DNA of 64,000 nt from the NCBI GenBank assembly GCA_010093685.1, contig MU006235.1, positions 883,780 through 947,779 on the forward strand, written 5' to 3'. The notes beneath the pieces are model-generated. The model saw nothing but the letters and a program-made list of their open reading frames with translations. It was not told the origin of the DNA and ran no database searches. This DNA is from Ophiobolus disseminans (Eukaryota > Ascomycota > Dothideomycetes > Pleosporales > Phaeosphaeriaceae). Below, piece by piece: positions 30,340-40,956 of the stretch. The position numbers and the translations under genes are program-made. Position 1 is the stretch's first letter. The number at the start of each line of letters is the position of its first letter.

Positions 30340-31872
30340 ATGTCATCTATGCAGAGCCCGAGCAACATTCCAGAGCCAAGTCACAATGCAACGCTCCTCT
30401 CAGCGCGGTCTTCACCATTTAATGCCGCAGCTTCTTTGCGATCACAAGGCGAATTCTACATGACTGGTGTCATTCCTGTGACTGATGACTTTTCGTCACC
30501 ATCAGATGTAGAGTGCTCCATCTGCATGGAGCAACTATCCAGCGATGTTGTGAAGATGGCAGCATGCAATTACCACTTCCACGCTGTCTGCATTCTTTTA
30601 TGGTTTGAGAAGAGCGCACCACGCCACGGTAAGAAGAAGGGGACTTGCCCTAACTGCCGACACGCACTTTACGAACCTGATCCGCTTCCGCCGCAGCGCG
30701 GCATGCGTCGTTCTGTGCACGAATCACGGCCAATATTCGGTGAAATACACGCAGTTCACAACGATCGACCGAGAGCTACCTTATCAACGTCTCGCCCTCT
30801 ATTTCATGCTGGCAGCACTCGTGACTCATTGGAGATCACAGACGAGCGTAGGCGCCGACGATTGCAGACTATTGTTGGAATCGGAACAGAGGATGCCACG
30901 GACCTCCTGCAGCGTTCTCAAATGCGCACAGGTGAACAACCAGCATCTACGACGGCGAGTACCTCCATTAGAGATGGTATAACGTCTTTATCTAGTACTT
31001 CGTCCCGCGTTGACTATCTGGAGCGCCAAGTGGACAGGGTATTTCAATATCTTGAGCAATACACGATGCGCATGGATGCTTTGGTTTTGTCACCGCCACG
31101 ACAACACGCACCTTTTCGGACCAGAGGAGAGGGTCAGAATTCTCGCCAGTCTATCACGCCTTCTCCTATGGGCTATATTGCTCTTCGTAGAGAGTTCGAG
31201 CGGTCTCTGGAGCGATCCGGTCTTAGTGCCGAACAGATGATTGAGGTCTGGCGGCGACAAGGTCCATTGGCGAACGACGATCCAGGTTCCTCTGACCAGG
31301 AACGTGAGCTAGGCTCCGGCGCTTCTCGGGATGGCGTGCGTGGTCCCATTCTCACAACGATAAACAGTCAAGGACCTGTGCCAACATCACCGACACGTGC
31401 AACAACCGCTCAATTTCTTGCCGCGCCCAGCAATTGTCCGACACGCATCCGAGGGGCCCGACCCCACGTAGAACGTGTATCTCGTTTTAACGTCGATGCT
31501 GAAGAGCGACCTGTATCGGCTAGCAATATAGCCATAGCGAGCCCTTCTTCCTGGCGTGATGCTGCTGGCACTCGTGTACAGCGCCTCCGCTCGGCACGCA
31601 ACCTTTCCGCTTTCCGACTCCCTGTTACTGCTGAAGTTTCAACGCGTGAGTGGCGCAACTTCGTCGGACTATCGCCCATTCTTCGTGAAGACACAGAGCC
31701 GGAAGTCACGTCTGGGGCGACGATACCTCTTTCGCTGAATAGACGAGGAGAGACTCATCGTTCAAGTGCTCAGTCTCCGATTAGGGCAGAGTCAGTCCCA
31801 CATGGGAGCGAGTTGCAAGCCGACGAGCCTGTACAGTTAGGCGACAGACTTGAAGGTGCGCGTACTGACTGA
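30340..31872 (+). CDS. RING-finger protein, paralog 3
   Basis: A single exon of 510 residues from the ATG at 30340 (GCCACCATGTC, good context). The pre-RING motif reads RSQGEFYMTGVIPV (34-47). The RING has C59, C62, C76, H79, H81, C84, C103 and C106: all eight ligands exist, but the first histidine is displaced by one residue (C-N-Y-H-F-H instead of C-x-H-x-x-H as in its neighbours), and the second loop is longer (HGKKKGTCPNC). A likely coiled coil follows near the middle (RVDYLERQVDRVFQYLEQY). The remainder is low-complexity and Arg/Ser-rich with phosphorylation-type sites. Third member of the tandem RING cluster; probable ubiquitin ligase with unknown partner. Confidence 0.78.
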   Translation: MSSMQSPSNIPEPSHNATLLSARSSPFNAAASLRSQGEFYMTGVIPVTDDFSSPSDVECSICMEQLSSDVVKMAACNYHFHAVCILLWFEKSAPRHGKKKGTCPNCRHALYEPDPLPPQRGMRRSVHESRPIFGEIHAVHNDRPRATLSTSRPLFHAGSTRDSLEITDERRRRRLQTIVGIGTEDATDLLQRSQMRTGEQPASTTASTSIRDGITSLSSTSSRVDYLERQVDRVFQYLEQYTMRMDALVLSPPRQHAPFRTRGEGQNSRQSITPSPMGYIALRREFERSLERSGLSAEQMIEVWRRQGPLANDDPGSSDQERELGSGASRDGVRGPILTTINSQGPVPTSPTRATTAQFLAAPSNCPTRIRGARPHVERVSRFNVDAEERPVSASNIAIASPSSWRDAAGTRVQRLRSARNLSAFRLPVTAEVSTREWRNFVGLSPILREDTEPEVTSGATIPLSLNRRGETHRSSAQSPIRAESVPHGSELQADEPVQLGDRLEGARTD

Positions 31873-32357
31873 TTGATTATGTCGATGGCGGCTGAGCTCG
31901 TTGCGTCCAAATCCGATTAAAGTTCAATGTACCAATCGAGACAGGGTTGAGAAAGACGTCGCAAGCAGTATCATGGTGTTGTATAGCACAAGATAAATTA
32001 CATCATCTCATCATTCTACATAGTAACTAGGATTGCGATTCCTCGAAGTTTATCAGATATGTAACAACTCCTTCCGGAGTTTTGATACGCTGTTCGTTTT
32101 CCGTCCCACCCATGTGACTAAGTATTGACTAATAGCTTCCAGAAATTACAATGGAATGTATATTTCTGCTTTCCGCCTTTCAACGCACAGCCGTCAATCC
32201 GACACCGCCCTAACCGCATTCCACATGCCCACCTCTCACCGTGTGACGTACATTCATTGATGCCTTGAGATTCGAACCCTCAGATGCAGCGGTTTGTTCC
32301 AATGACTTCAACCACTGGACTTCCTCTTCTTCACACGAACAATATCAATGACGCAAG
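31873..32357. other. Intergenic, possibly with a decayed 5' part of the next gene
   Basis: About 480 bp. The stretch 32268-32350 reads like coding sequence in one frame (FEPSDAAVCSNDFNHW) before a TGA and may be the remnant of the 5' part of the following gene. Confidence 0.35.
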
Positions 32358-33581
32358 CCCACTGCATTACCATGGGACTGGAACCTCAAAGTTTGGCTTA
32401 TTCTACGCCCTGAGAATACTGGACTGCGGGATTTTGCAGAGGAGGACGACGAGACTCGAAACAGATGCTTAAAAACCGGTGAATTGCCTCAGGTGCACAA
32501 CGAACGTCATCTATTAGACCGTATCCAACTGGAGGATCTCGTGGGATTTGTCTCCACCCACTCAGACTTCAAGGCGTTGACTTCCAAAGAATACTTTCCT
32601 CAGCTAAGAGACACGTTCCTTCCCGGCTACTGTTCGGACATGGAATCGGATGAAAGCGATACAGAGGAGGAATATATAGCATTTGTAGCCCCACCAGCAT
32701 ATGACGAAGCCAGCCAGGAGAAGATACTCAACTGGAAGCCTGAGCCATGGTGGATTCCGGAACGCAAAGAGCTCGAGCAAGTCAAGGACTTTTTGTGTAT
32801 TCCAAAAGGAACTTCCGAACTCGATCGATCGGGCCGAGAGTACCGAGAGCAGAAATACTTCTCAGCAACGACTGCCGCTGTGTGCTTTCTAAAACAACTA
32901 TCACCAGAAATCCGTCAAAACGTCCGCGAAGTTGTCATCCAGGAAGATCATTTAAGCGTACTCCTTCCAGCCTCACACGCACAAGGTCTTAACCCTCTTT
33001 TTCGAAAGAATCCGAGGCTCGTTGTAAAAAAACGGGTTGATCTTTGGCGAACAACGCTTGTGCTGAACAGCAACCGTGTTTTCCGCTCCGCAAAGCATGA
33101 CTTGCAAGGCATCATGAGGTGGGTCCATGAAGCAAGAGTTCTTCGCCAAAGAGGCATGCCCGCAAATTCCTTCGAGCTCGTCCTTCATGGGCCTTCGCCT
33201 GAGGCCAGTCAGCACATTCACAATGTCGTTGTAAACGCCGCAATCCTGCAGGAAGCGGCACGCGAAATCGGTCGTCAGAACAACATGGAAAACGCATTCA
33301 CTTGTCACCCAGTCTCAGTAGACTTCCCTGATGTTATCAAGCAGATCCTGCGCGGTGAGATACCCGTACGCTTTGAAGCTGAGATGGGCCAGCCTTGGGA
33401 CCTGGAAGTGATCTTGCGCGAGCACCGGGGCGAATGGGCCGATGATTTCAAACAAGGGTTTGCAATCGAGGATCTTGAAGAACCACCTGAGGGCTGGGAC
33501 GCAGCTCGCAGAGCATACATCGAGTTTGTCGACTGGACGGAGCGTATGGATGGGTTTGACCTGCTGGTGGAAACAGCCTGA
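32358..33581 (+). CDS. Uncharacterised fungal protein, 5'-truncated paralog of the 36807 gene
   Basis: The open frame runs from a possible acceptor at 32357 (GCAAG) to the TGA at 33579-33581, about 407 residues, starting PTALPWDWNLKVWLILRP. No good ATG lies at its beginning; the first in-frame ATG is inside (near 32640, DMESDESD). From RIQLEDLVGFVSTHSDFKAL onward it aligns along its length with the gene at 36807: QKYFSATTAAVCFL versus KRYFSATAVAVRFL, SHAQGLNPL versus SHGQGLITY, VLHGPSPEASQ versus ILHGPSPRASQ, and DLEEPPEGWDAARRAYIE versus DFEDPPDGWEAARDEYVE. The paralog's first 180 or so residues, with the F-box-like/2EXR-like start, are missing or decayed here. Function unknown. Confidence 0.6.
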   Translation, partial: PTALPWDWNLKVWLILRPENTGLRDFAEEDDETRNRCLKTGELPQVHNERHLLDRIQLEDLVGFVSTHSDFKALTSKEYFPQLRDTFLPGYCSDMESDESDTEEEYIAFVAPPAYDEASQEKILNWKPEPWWIPERKELEQVKDFLCIPKGTSELDRSGREYREQKYFSATTAAVCFLKQLSPEIRQNVREVVIQEDHLSVLLPASHAQGLNPLFRKNPRLVVKKRVDLWRTTLVLNSNRVFRSAKHDLQGIMRWVHEARVLRQRGMPANSFELVLHGPSPEASQHIHNVVVNAAILQEAAREIGRQNNMENAFTCHPVSVDFPDVIKQILRGEIPVRFEAEMGQPWDLEVILREHRGEWADDFKQGFAIEDLEEPPEGWDAARRAYIEFVDWTERMDGFDLLVETA

Positions 33582-34263
33582 GATGTATCGTTGACCATTC
33601 GCAACCACGGCGGGCAAGCGAGTGTGTAAACGCGTACATATAGCACCTTCAAATGGTGGGCGAGAAGAATAAGCTGTGAGCCGCGACTGGTTTCCTTGCT
33701 GTCGGTGGAGTGGACTTGTTGATCGATCTTAGTTGCTCGATAAATGACTACAAAAATTGTTCCATTCTCATCCGGCCAGCATAACCGTAATGTTATCATA
33801 TGTTAGTAGTATCGCATCAAACCATGAGGACCATGTGAGAGTTTCGCAACCATTGTCAATGTGCTGGTGTAGTACGCTGGTGATACTGAGGTTGCTTAAT
33901 TCACGTGCCTCGTCTGCATCATGGTTCGAAATCTGTTATCGGGTTGCGCATGCAGCGAAGCCCTTCTTGCCCAGATGGAACCGTTCCCGCATGCACTTTC
34001 CGTCCGCCTATAGCCTTCCTGAGCAATAAGCCACCCAACTATCGTGCATAACTGCGCTATCTCTCTGGGGTGTTAGAATTTTCTGCTTTGCATAGTCTAT
34101 AGAAATATCGTTGTTCTGCGAAACTCAAACCACGTGCACGTGGCGAGATGGCTTGTGCATTGGAACATCGCAATGAAGCCTCGGGAGTCGCGACACCGCA
34201 CATGAACTGCTTTCAGTACGCGAAGCTTCCTTTCAGTCTTACTAGCATAAGGTGCGTAATGCT
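33582..34263. other. Intergenic, upstream of the HET gene
   Basis: About 680 bp; no gene recognised. Confidence 0.4.
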
Positions 34264-36024
34264 ATGGACTATGCGCTAGCCTCAATCTTCCCCTACGAGA
34301 CCCTTCGTGAGGGTTTGTCCATCCGACTCATCGACCTTCACCCCGCCGCCAATGCATCCTCCGATTTGCGCTGCAACATCATCCATGTCGATTTGCTGGA
34401 CGCTGTATCCTTTCATCCTCCCTACACAGCGCTTTCATATGCCTGGGGAAGCGCGGAAAAAACTTGTATTTTGTGGTGCAATACAGGTTCTCTTGCTATC
34501 ACTGCGAGCCTCGACGCCGCTTTGAGGGCGGTCCGTAAAACAACATGGAATCTCTTGATATGGGCGGATGCAGTTTGTATCAATCAAGAGAATGTCCAAG
34601 AGAGGAATTTCCAGGTCGCGAATATGATTCACATCTACTCCAGAGCATCGTCCGTGCTCGTATGGATCGGCGAGGACGATGTTGAGAAACGCGGGGCGAG
34701 ATGCCTCGAGTGGTTGCAGATTATCGGACGATATCCAAATTTTGCACTGCGGTGTGAGATTAGCCCTTCTGACATGACTTTGCTGGAGTCTTTTTTTGAC
34801 AGGGATTGGTTCAAACGTCGTTGGGTTATCCAGGAAGTTGTTGTCGCTGCTCAAGCTTTCGTCATCTGTGGTTCGAAACGTATCAGTTGGTACGATTTCA
34901 TCGAGAGCGTCGCGCTTCTTCGAACACGTTATGGACCAGCAGTACCACCAACCCCACACATTGAGACTTTGGATAAGTTGTGTATGATCGAAAATGTGAA
35001 CAAAGGTCACAAAACAGCATGGACCGAATCGACCAAGTGTGGCAAGCCTACGCTGCTTCAGATCATGTTCCACTTTGAAGCTTCACTTTGTAGCGATGAT
35101 AAGGACCGGGTCTTCTCGCTCATTCGGTTAGCTGGCCTGGGTGACGAGGATTCTGAAGCGATGTCACCAATCTTCAATTACTCACTTACAACAGAGAGCG
35201 TCTATAAGAGATTAGCAGGTGCTTTGTTAAAGCCATCGGACCAGTACGCTCTCTTGCATTTCGCGGCTACATTCCGCCCAGAAATACTGACACCAGATGC
35301 GCTTCCGAGCTGGGTGCCTGACTGGCGTGTTCGCAGCCGCGTTAGGCCTCTTCTACATGAGGACTTCAAATGTGGCCTCCGGAGGCCAGGTGTGGTCAGC
35401 ATCAATACTGATGGTTCTTTGAGCATTCAGGGTTGCATCTACGACCGCGTAGCGAGCTACGACACCATGGCGCTTCAACCCAAAGCGGGTTCCAACGACC
35501 TTCCCGATGCATTAGATGAGCTGATACACCAACACACCGTCGAGGAGTTTAGTGCTGTGCGCGGGGCCATAATTCCTTCCCTCCTTCACGATGGATCATC
35601 GTCCATCAATTTCTTTCACCCAAAGTCGAAATGGCAAGATGCTAGAGCTTTACTCGAAGAAGCTGCACAAGAGGTCAAGGCATCATCGGAGGAACATGCT
35701 TTGATAGCTCAAGAGTCGTGGCTGTCAACAGATACTGAGGTTGACTATAGGCCAGCAGATTACATCGAGAATCTTCTTAAGAGCAAAACATTGCGAGGGA
35801 GGAGATTCTTTGTAACGCAAAAAGGTTCAATGGGAATCGGCCCCTCCGATGCGGAGCAAGGAGACACAGTTGCTATCCTGTATGGTACCCGCACTCCATT
35901 CATCCTTCGGCAGGTTGGAACAGAGAACGAGTGGCGCATCATCGGAGACGCGTATGTTTCAGGAATTACGAGGGCGGCTGTAAGCCAAAGGCGTACAGCG
36001 GCTAAGGAGCTACGGATCGTGTAG
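34264..36024 (+). CDS. HET-domain protein (heterokaryon-incompatibility type)
   Basis: A single exon of 586 residues from the ATG at 34264; the open frame extends 12 bases upstream to a GTG, which was not used. The HET domain is clear: PPYTALSYAWGS (52-63), LLIWADAVCINQENVQERN (97-115), VLVWIGEDD (131-139) and, later, FDRDWFKRRWVIQEVVVA. The downstream part has the usual DRVFSLIRLAG motif and a C-terminal stretch resembling the common GDTVAILYGTRTPFILR ... IIGDAYVSGI module of this family. HET proteins can trigger cell death in non-self recognition and are greatly expanded in Pezizomycotina; most have no assigned role. It lies between two paralogs of an unknown family and next to the RING cluster, a typical setting for fast-evolving genes. 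Appears intact. Confidence 0.9.
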   Translation: MDYALASIFPYETLREGLSIRLIDLHPAANASSDLRCNIIHVDLLDAVSFHPPYTALSYAWGSAEKTCILWCNTGSLAITASLDAALRAVRKTTWNLLIWADAVCINQENVQERNFQVANMIHIYSRASSVLVWIGEDDVEKRGARCLEWLQIIGRYPNFALRCEISPSDMTLLESFFDRDWFKRRWVIQEVVVAAQAFVICGSKRISWYDFIESVALLRTRYGPAVPPTPHIETLDKLCMIENVNKGHKTAWTESTKCGKPTLLQIMFHFEASLCSDDKDRVFSLIRLAGLGDEDSEAMSPIFNYSLTTESVYKRLAGALLKPSDQYALLHFAATFRPEILTPDALPSWVPDWRVRSRVRPLLHEDFKCGLRRPGVVSINTDGSLSIQGCIYDRVASYDTMALQPKAGSNDLPDALDELIHQHTVEEFSAVRGAIIPSLLHDGSSSINFFHPKSKWQDARALLEEAAQEVKASSEEHALIAQESWLSTDTEVDYRPADYIENLLKSKTLRGRRFFVTQKGSMGIGPSDAEQGDTVAILYGTRTPFILRQVGTENEWRIIGDAYVSGITRAAVSQRRTAAKELRIV

Positions 36025-36806
36025 CTATTCCAGATGGAATTACGTTTGGAAGCGATGACGTTCAACGCTGAATTAAGAACATTACGCCAGGACTCCGCCT
36101 ACCTTGAGCACAATGTCCTTCAAGGTTTTTCAGGATACGCTTGGAGTCATCCGGAGGAGGAACCGCGTTGTGTGTCTCGAAGATGGACCTCAACAATGGT
36201 CGGTCTGGCACATAGTTTGTTCCGTCACCAAATATGCGACGTCAGTTGGTCTTTTCGGGTAGAGGGTCGATGCTCTGCGCCAACGGCAGTTCTCCTTACA
36301 ACACTTATAGATTTTCTGACGACGCTATTCTCCACGTTGATAGCGCTGATCTGCTTAAGGTACAGCTATTCATGCAATGTCACTTATGTTCACTTTCTTC
36401 TGCGAATCCAGGAGGCTGGATATCCTCGTACTTTCTTTGGTAGTTGGACCATCGCCCATGATGTTGTCCGCGCAACACAGCATGCAGGACCCTGGATCTA
36501 ACACATTCTAGTTCAGAGAAAAGATACTGTTGTTCAATTTTGCTGCATTATTCGCGCTTCCGCCCTGCGCACTTGGTGTTCGCCGCCCTTTTGCTGCCCT
36601 TCCGGTACCATGGTTGTGACAAAATTGAGAGATCCTGAGGGGAGCACGAAAGTCCAAGTTCCAATCACCTCAGAATAAAGAAGTCGATCTCTGGCCCCAT
36701 GCGTATGTTCTGTACTCATGCTGCCGAACGCCTCTTGAACGCAGCCTCCGCGTTACATCCACCGCTAGCCAATTTCACAACCTTCAACAATACAAGCCAT
36801 CACACT
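36025..36806. other. Intergenic, no gene recognised
   Basis: About 780 bp with short open frames on both strands. An in-frame ATG at 36699 could extend the next gene by 36 residues. Confidence 0.4.
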
Positions 36807-38384
36807 ATGGCTCGGATCATGAGCCAAGACGACTCTCAGTTCTTCCGACTCCCACGAGAGCTTCGTGACGAAGTTTACAGTTTATATCTCCGAGAGGATG
36901 GTGAATACGTGCATGATGCGCAACGTAACAGTCTACACACTGCCTCTGGGCAAAAGATCGAATTGGCCCTAGCCTACTCCTGTCGAAGAGTCGCTGGCGA
37001 GATGAGTGGCCTCCCATTCCAGATGAATCAGATATCCTTTCGGACTATGCTGGATGTCCCCGAAGCCATCGATGCAGCAACAAGTGCTTCCTTGTCCATC
37101 TATACTCTAAGTCGACAGAAGGATGTCTTTCAGCACATGCTGTCATGGGCTCGGACGTTGGTGACGCCCGACATACTGGCCAAGTTGCACGATCAGTATC
37201 CGGATGATCTAGCAATACACAAATTGATAGCTGCTGAAAAAGAATGCGAATTTCACCTGGTAGATGGCATACTATCCACTACTTGCTCTCTGGAGTACTC
37301 AACGAATCGCACCCTTCTGCAGGACATGGTAAAGGCCATTGCCACGCATCCAGAGTTCGATCGTCTGATCGCGAAAGAATATTACCTTCATCTATGGGAC
37401 AGCGTTGTTCCTGATTACCTCTTATCGTACTGGGAAGGAGATCAAATAGACTTGCGAGTGACCGTGGAGGAATACATTTGCAACTTGAGCCCGCCAGCTT
37501 ACACGGCACACTCGGCACGCAATATACTGAACTGGCAACCGCCACTTTGGTCCATACCAGAAAATTCGGAGCTAGAAGCTATCAAATTGCTGTTTCTAGA
37601 ATGGCCTCTGACTGCCTTTGATAAGCCGTATGAGTGGGACATCCGACGAAAACGATATTTTTCCGCAACCGCAGTGGCTGTTCGCTTCCTCGAGAGACAC
37701 GCGCCTCGGCAGCTTCACCACCTCAGCAAAATTGTCATTAAAGAGGACCACCCTCGCGTTGCTGGACCCAAATCTCATGGTCAAGGACTGATCACATATT
37801 GCCAAGAAAATCCGCAACTTCGAGTGGAGCAATGGGTTAACGTTTGGAAGACGGATTTTATTCCAGGTAGCAGATGGTTTGAATCTATGTGGTTCAGAGT
37901 CTTTTTCAGAGCATTAGAAACATGGCTCGCCGAGGCCAAATTGATCCGCGACAAAGGGATGCCTATGGGTTCGTTCACTTCAATACTGCACGGCCCATCA
38001 CCTCGCGCATCACAACAGCTCGCTAGCGGGATCAGGATCGGAGCAATGATGTATGAAAGCTCACTTACGTCAGCTCAGCGAGAAGACCATCATAACCAAT
38101 TTGTAGGGAAAGATTCATTTCGCAATTTCCCAACACTAGTCAAAGAGCTGATAACGAATCAGCTCCCCGCACGGGTGGATGGTGAGATGGGCGAGTTATG
38201 GGATCTCGAGAAGATGTTGGAGGAACGTCAGGATCCATGGCCTGGCGACTGGGACGAAATCTTCACCATGGACGACTTCGAGGATCCGCCTGACGGTTGG
38301 GAGGCAGCACGTGACGAGTATGTCGAACACCTCGATTGGATTGATCGCATGGACGGCTGGGACATGTTGACAGCATTGGCATGA
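36807..38384 (+). CDS. Uncharacterised fungal protein with F-box-like/2EXR-like N-terminus
   Basis: A single exon of 525 residues, from the ATG at 36807 (an upstream in-frame ATG at 36699 would add 36 residues). The N-terminal motif FFRLPRELRDEVYSLYL (12-28) is typical of a large group of fungal proteins with an F-box-like or 2EXR-like start. The rest has no recognised domain but is shared with the truncated paralog at 32358-33581, ending in an acidic, Trp-rich block (DDFEDPPDGWEAARDEYVE and DRMDGWDML). The two paralogs flank the HET gene. No signal peptide or membrane segment is seen, so a cytosolic or nuclear role is likely. If the N-terminus is a true F-box, the protein could recruit a substrate to an SCF ligase; this is untested. 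Confidence 0.75.
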   Translation: MARIMSQDDSQFFRLPRELRDEVYSLYLREDGEYVHDAQRNSLHTASGQKIELALAYSCRRVAGEMSGLPFQMNQISFRTMLDVPEAIDAATSASLSIYTLSRQKDVFQHMLSWARTLVTPDILAKLHDQYPDDLAIHKLIAAEKECEFHLVDGILSTTCSLEYSTNRTLLQDMVKAIATHPEFDRLIAKEYYLHLWDSVVPDYLLSYWEGDQIDLRVTVEEYICNLSPPAYTAHSARNILNWQPPLWSIPENSELEAIKLLFLEWPLTAFDKPYEWDIRRKRYFSATAVAVRFLERHAPRQLHHLSKIVIKEDHPRVAGPKSHGQGLITYCQENPQLRVEQWVNVWKTDFIPGSRWFESMWFRVFFRALETWLAEAKLIRDKGMPMGSFTSILHGPSPRASQQLASGIRIGAMMYESSLTSAQREDHHNQFVGKDSFRNFPTLVKELITNQLPARVDGEMGELWDLEKMLEERQDPWPGDWDEIFTMDDFEDPPDGWEAARDEYVEHLDWIDRMDGWDMLTALA

Positions 38385-39089
38385 GGTAGTACGCGAAAAC
38401 TCTAAATCTGTACATGTGGCGCTGTGATTCTTCTGTAGCCGGTAATGAGGATGCGCATAAATTTCATCGTGAATTTTGTGATCCTGCGATATCCTTCCAA
38501 GCTCGTAGCACGTGTTAGTCTAATGCTTGTGTTGTGTCTTCGAGATGCGTGGACTTAATGTGGGCCTCAGGCACAGGAGGGAAGGAGGGGGGAAATGCTT
38601 ATGTAACAAGCTCTGCTACGCCGAGGCTCGTTTTCGTCCGCCATACGTCATCGTCAGACGACGTCATCCCCTCAAAGAGCACCAATTCAATAACCAGGTG
38701 CGCTCGCAACAACTAGAATAGCATCAAGTTACAAGCAAAAGTACAAATTAACCGCAATCAGACAGTTGCGGCACGAGCACTAAGGGGCCATACTGGATAG
38801 GGCTCCGATTGGGCTGCAAGCTTGCTTTTGCGATGCATGCCAAACTGCGCCCCTCTGACGCTTCGCTATAGCTTGTTCCGTGGTGTTGTGCCCTGCGATA
38901 CGGTTCGTGGTTTACTTTTACAGGGTTGACGATCCAGGAACCACACCGACGTCATCAGCCGCGTGCCTCCATAACTTCGTCAACACGCGCTCTTTGACCT
39001 CACACAACTTGCGATACTCCACTTTGACTCTTCATTGTGACCGTTCACTTTGATATCTACCACTCGAATACATACAAACTAATATCGAC
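38385..39089. other. Intergenic, upstream of a stress-type gene
   Basis: About 700 bp; no gene recognised. The 100 bp before the ATG are rich in short C/A/T tracts. Confidence 0.4.
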
Positions 39090-40237
39090 ATGGAGACCAT
39101 CACCAATGCCGCTTCCTCGGTGGTTACTACCGCATCCAACCTGATTTATGGCCAGCCTGCCAAAGACACCGAGGCCACCACCACAACCGCCGGCAACGAG
39201 ACTGCAGGCAAGGAGCCGATTTCTGGTCAGCAGGGCAAGGGCACCGTCAATGAGCCATTCGATCAGGGCAATGCGGGTGAGTGGACTGGTGGGGTCATGC
39301 TCTAGGCACGTGCTAATAGCAGCATTAGAGAACCCAGTAGACACGACCTCCAAGACCAACACCATTTCAGATAGCTCCAAGGACACGACTTGTAGGTTAC
39401 ACACAGTCTACGTCGACGAGAATGTGTTTGACTGATTACGTAGCAACCACCGGCAACACCTCCTACAAGCAGGATGACTTCCTCAAGCTTAGCCCTACGT
39501 TGGGTAAGCCCGCCACGACCGAGTCCTCGACCGGCACCAGCACCGGTACTACAGGCGAGACTTCAATTCCTATCGTGCCTCTGAACCCCGATGTCGCTAC
39601 CAGCGGTACTGGCAAGACCGACATCACCACGTCTTCGGCGACGGGTATCACCGACAAGGCCGGTGTCACGGACAAAGTGTGGAAGCCAACGTCACTCGAC
39701 GACGTTGAGCCAGCGGGCGCCCCGGGTGCTGGTCCATCTGCACCTGAGTACACCCCAGCTACTCCCGACCTGAGTTCGTCTACCTCGCACAAGGCCTCCG
39801 AGCCTGCCGTCAAGGATGTTGCAAAGGACACCACCCACACCACACACACGGAGCCTAGCCATAGCTCTCCCGGGCCGACCAAGGAATCTGTCGGCGGTGA
39901 TATCGATGCCATCTTGGAGTCCACGCCAAAGTCCAAGCACACCGTAGATGACAGTCAGGCCGATGACCCTCATTCTAAGATGGCCGGCAAGACTGTACGC
40001 CAAACCGAGGCCTCTCACCATGGCGAGTCAGGAAATTCCAAGAGTACGTGGACACAGAAAGCCGGACACTTATCGAGTGGTGCTGACGGTATTGCAGGTC
40101 TTGCTTCCGAGAAAGCTGGCGCGTCCCACACCTCGGCCGATGCCACCTCGCCCACTGGCGAGGAGAAGAGCGGCAAGATGTCGCAGCTGAAGGACAAGCT
40201 CAAGGACAAGCTGCATATTGGTAGCAAGGACAAATAG
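39090..40237 (+). CDS. Hydrophilic Ser/Thr-rich stress-type protein
   Basis: Three exons, 39090-39276, 39329-39391 and 39444-40237, join in phase (52-nt introns) and encode 347 residues. It begins METITNAASSVVTTASNLIYGQ and is rich in Thr, Ser, Gly, Lys and Asp, with no cysteine and no hydrophobic segment. The C-terminus carries a charged amphipathic stretch (KMSQLKDKLKDKLHIG). The start, with its short amphipathic helix, and the tail resemble fungal proteins related to small stress or membrane-protecting proteins, but no domain is recognised. It is the third protein of this style in the window. Probably disordered and cytosolic. Confidence 0.75.
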
Positions 40238-40956
40238 ATGCGCTAGCACACAACAAGGCTGTCTTTGACGGCGATGATGGAGATATGATACCACGGCACG
40301 AATGTTTGACCAAGAGGTCAGCACTGTAATTATGTAGTTCTCAAATTTACAACCTGATGTTCCAACCACATTTCCAACCACTATATAACATAACCCTTTC
40401 CTGAGTTTGTCCAATTAACGTCATCCCGACGCCTCGTGGGACCCGACGTGGCTAGCGTCATGTCGGTAATCTGGAGCACTGTAACGATGCGACGCCTCAC
40501 TTATCGCACACCCTATGCCACCTCGAGGCATCACGTTGGCCTCCTCTACGAAGTTTTGATTGCTTAAAATCGTCATCACACGATCTGATCAATTTCATGA
40601 CCACATACCGCTGCCCCACCTCGCCACAGAAGCTTAGGTACGTAACCTACCGATTTTGGTCCCACGTGCATTCGGTCCGTTGTTTTGCTGCATATCTGGC
40701 GTGAAGCTGATGGTCGCTTTTCCGAACGTCTGGGACTTCGGAATGCACTAGCGAGTGAATCGTAGTATGAAGCTCTACACAACTTTCCTTTCAGCCTCGC
40801 TTGCATTTTGTTAGCTATTTGGTTGCCGACTCTCTCCCCTCTCTGAAAGTCTCTCATACATCACGCTATTATTTCTCTTCGCTCTCTACTTTGCTGTGAG
40901 CTCAACTCGACGGTCGCTTCATCTTTCATCCGTATCTTGTTTGATCCATTTCCATC
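40238..40956. other. Intergenic, upstream of the amine oxidase
   Basis: About 720 bp; no gene recognised. The last 100 bp before the ATG are C/T-rich. Confidence 0.4.

Noticed and set aside
32265..32340. tRNA-like A-box and B-box pair on the minus strand (CAGTGGTTGAAG ... GGGTTCGAATC)
   Set aside because: Spacing fits a tRNA gene, but acceptor, D and T stems do not pair, and the stretch reads as remnant coding sequence on the plus strand.
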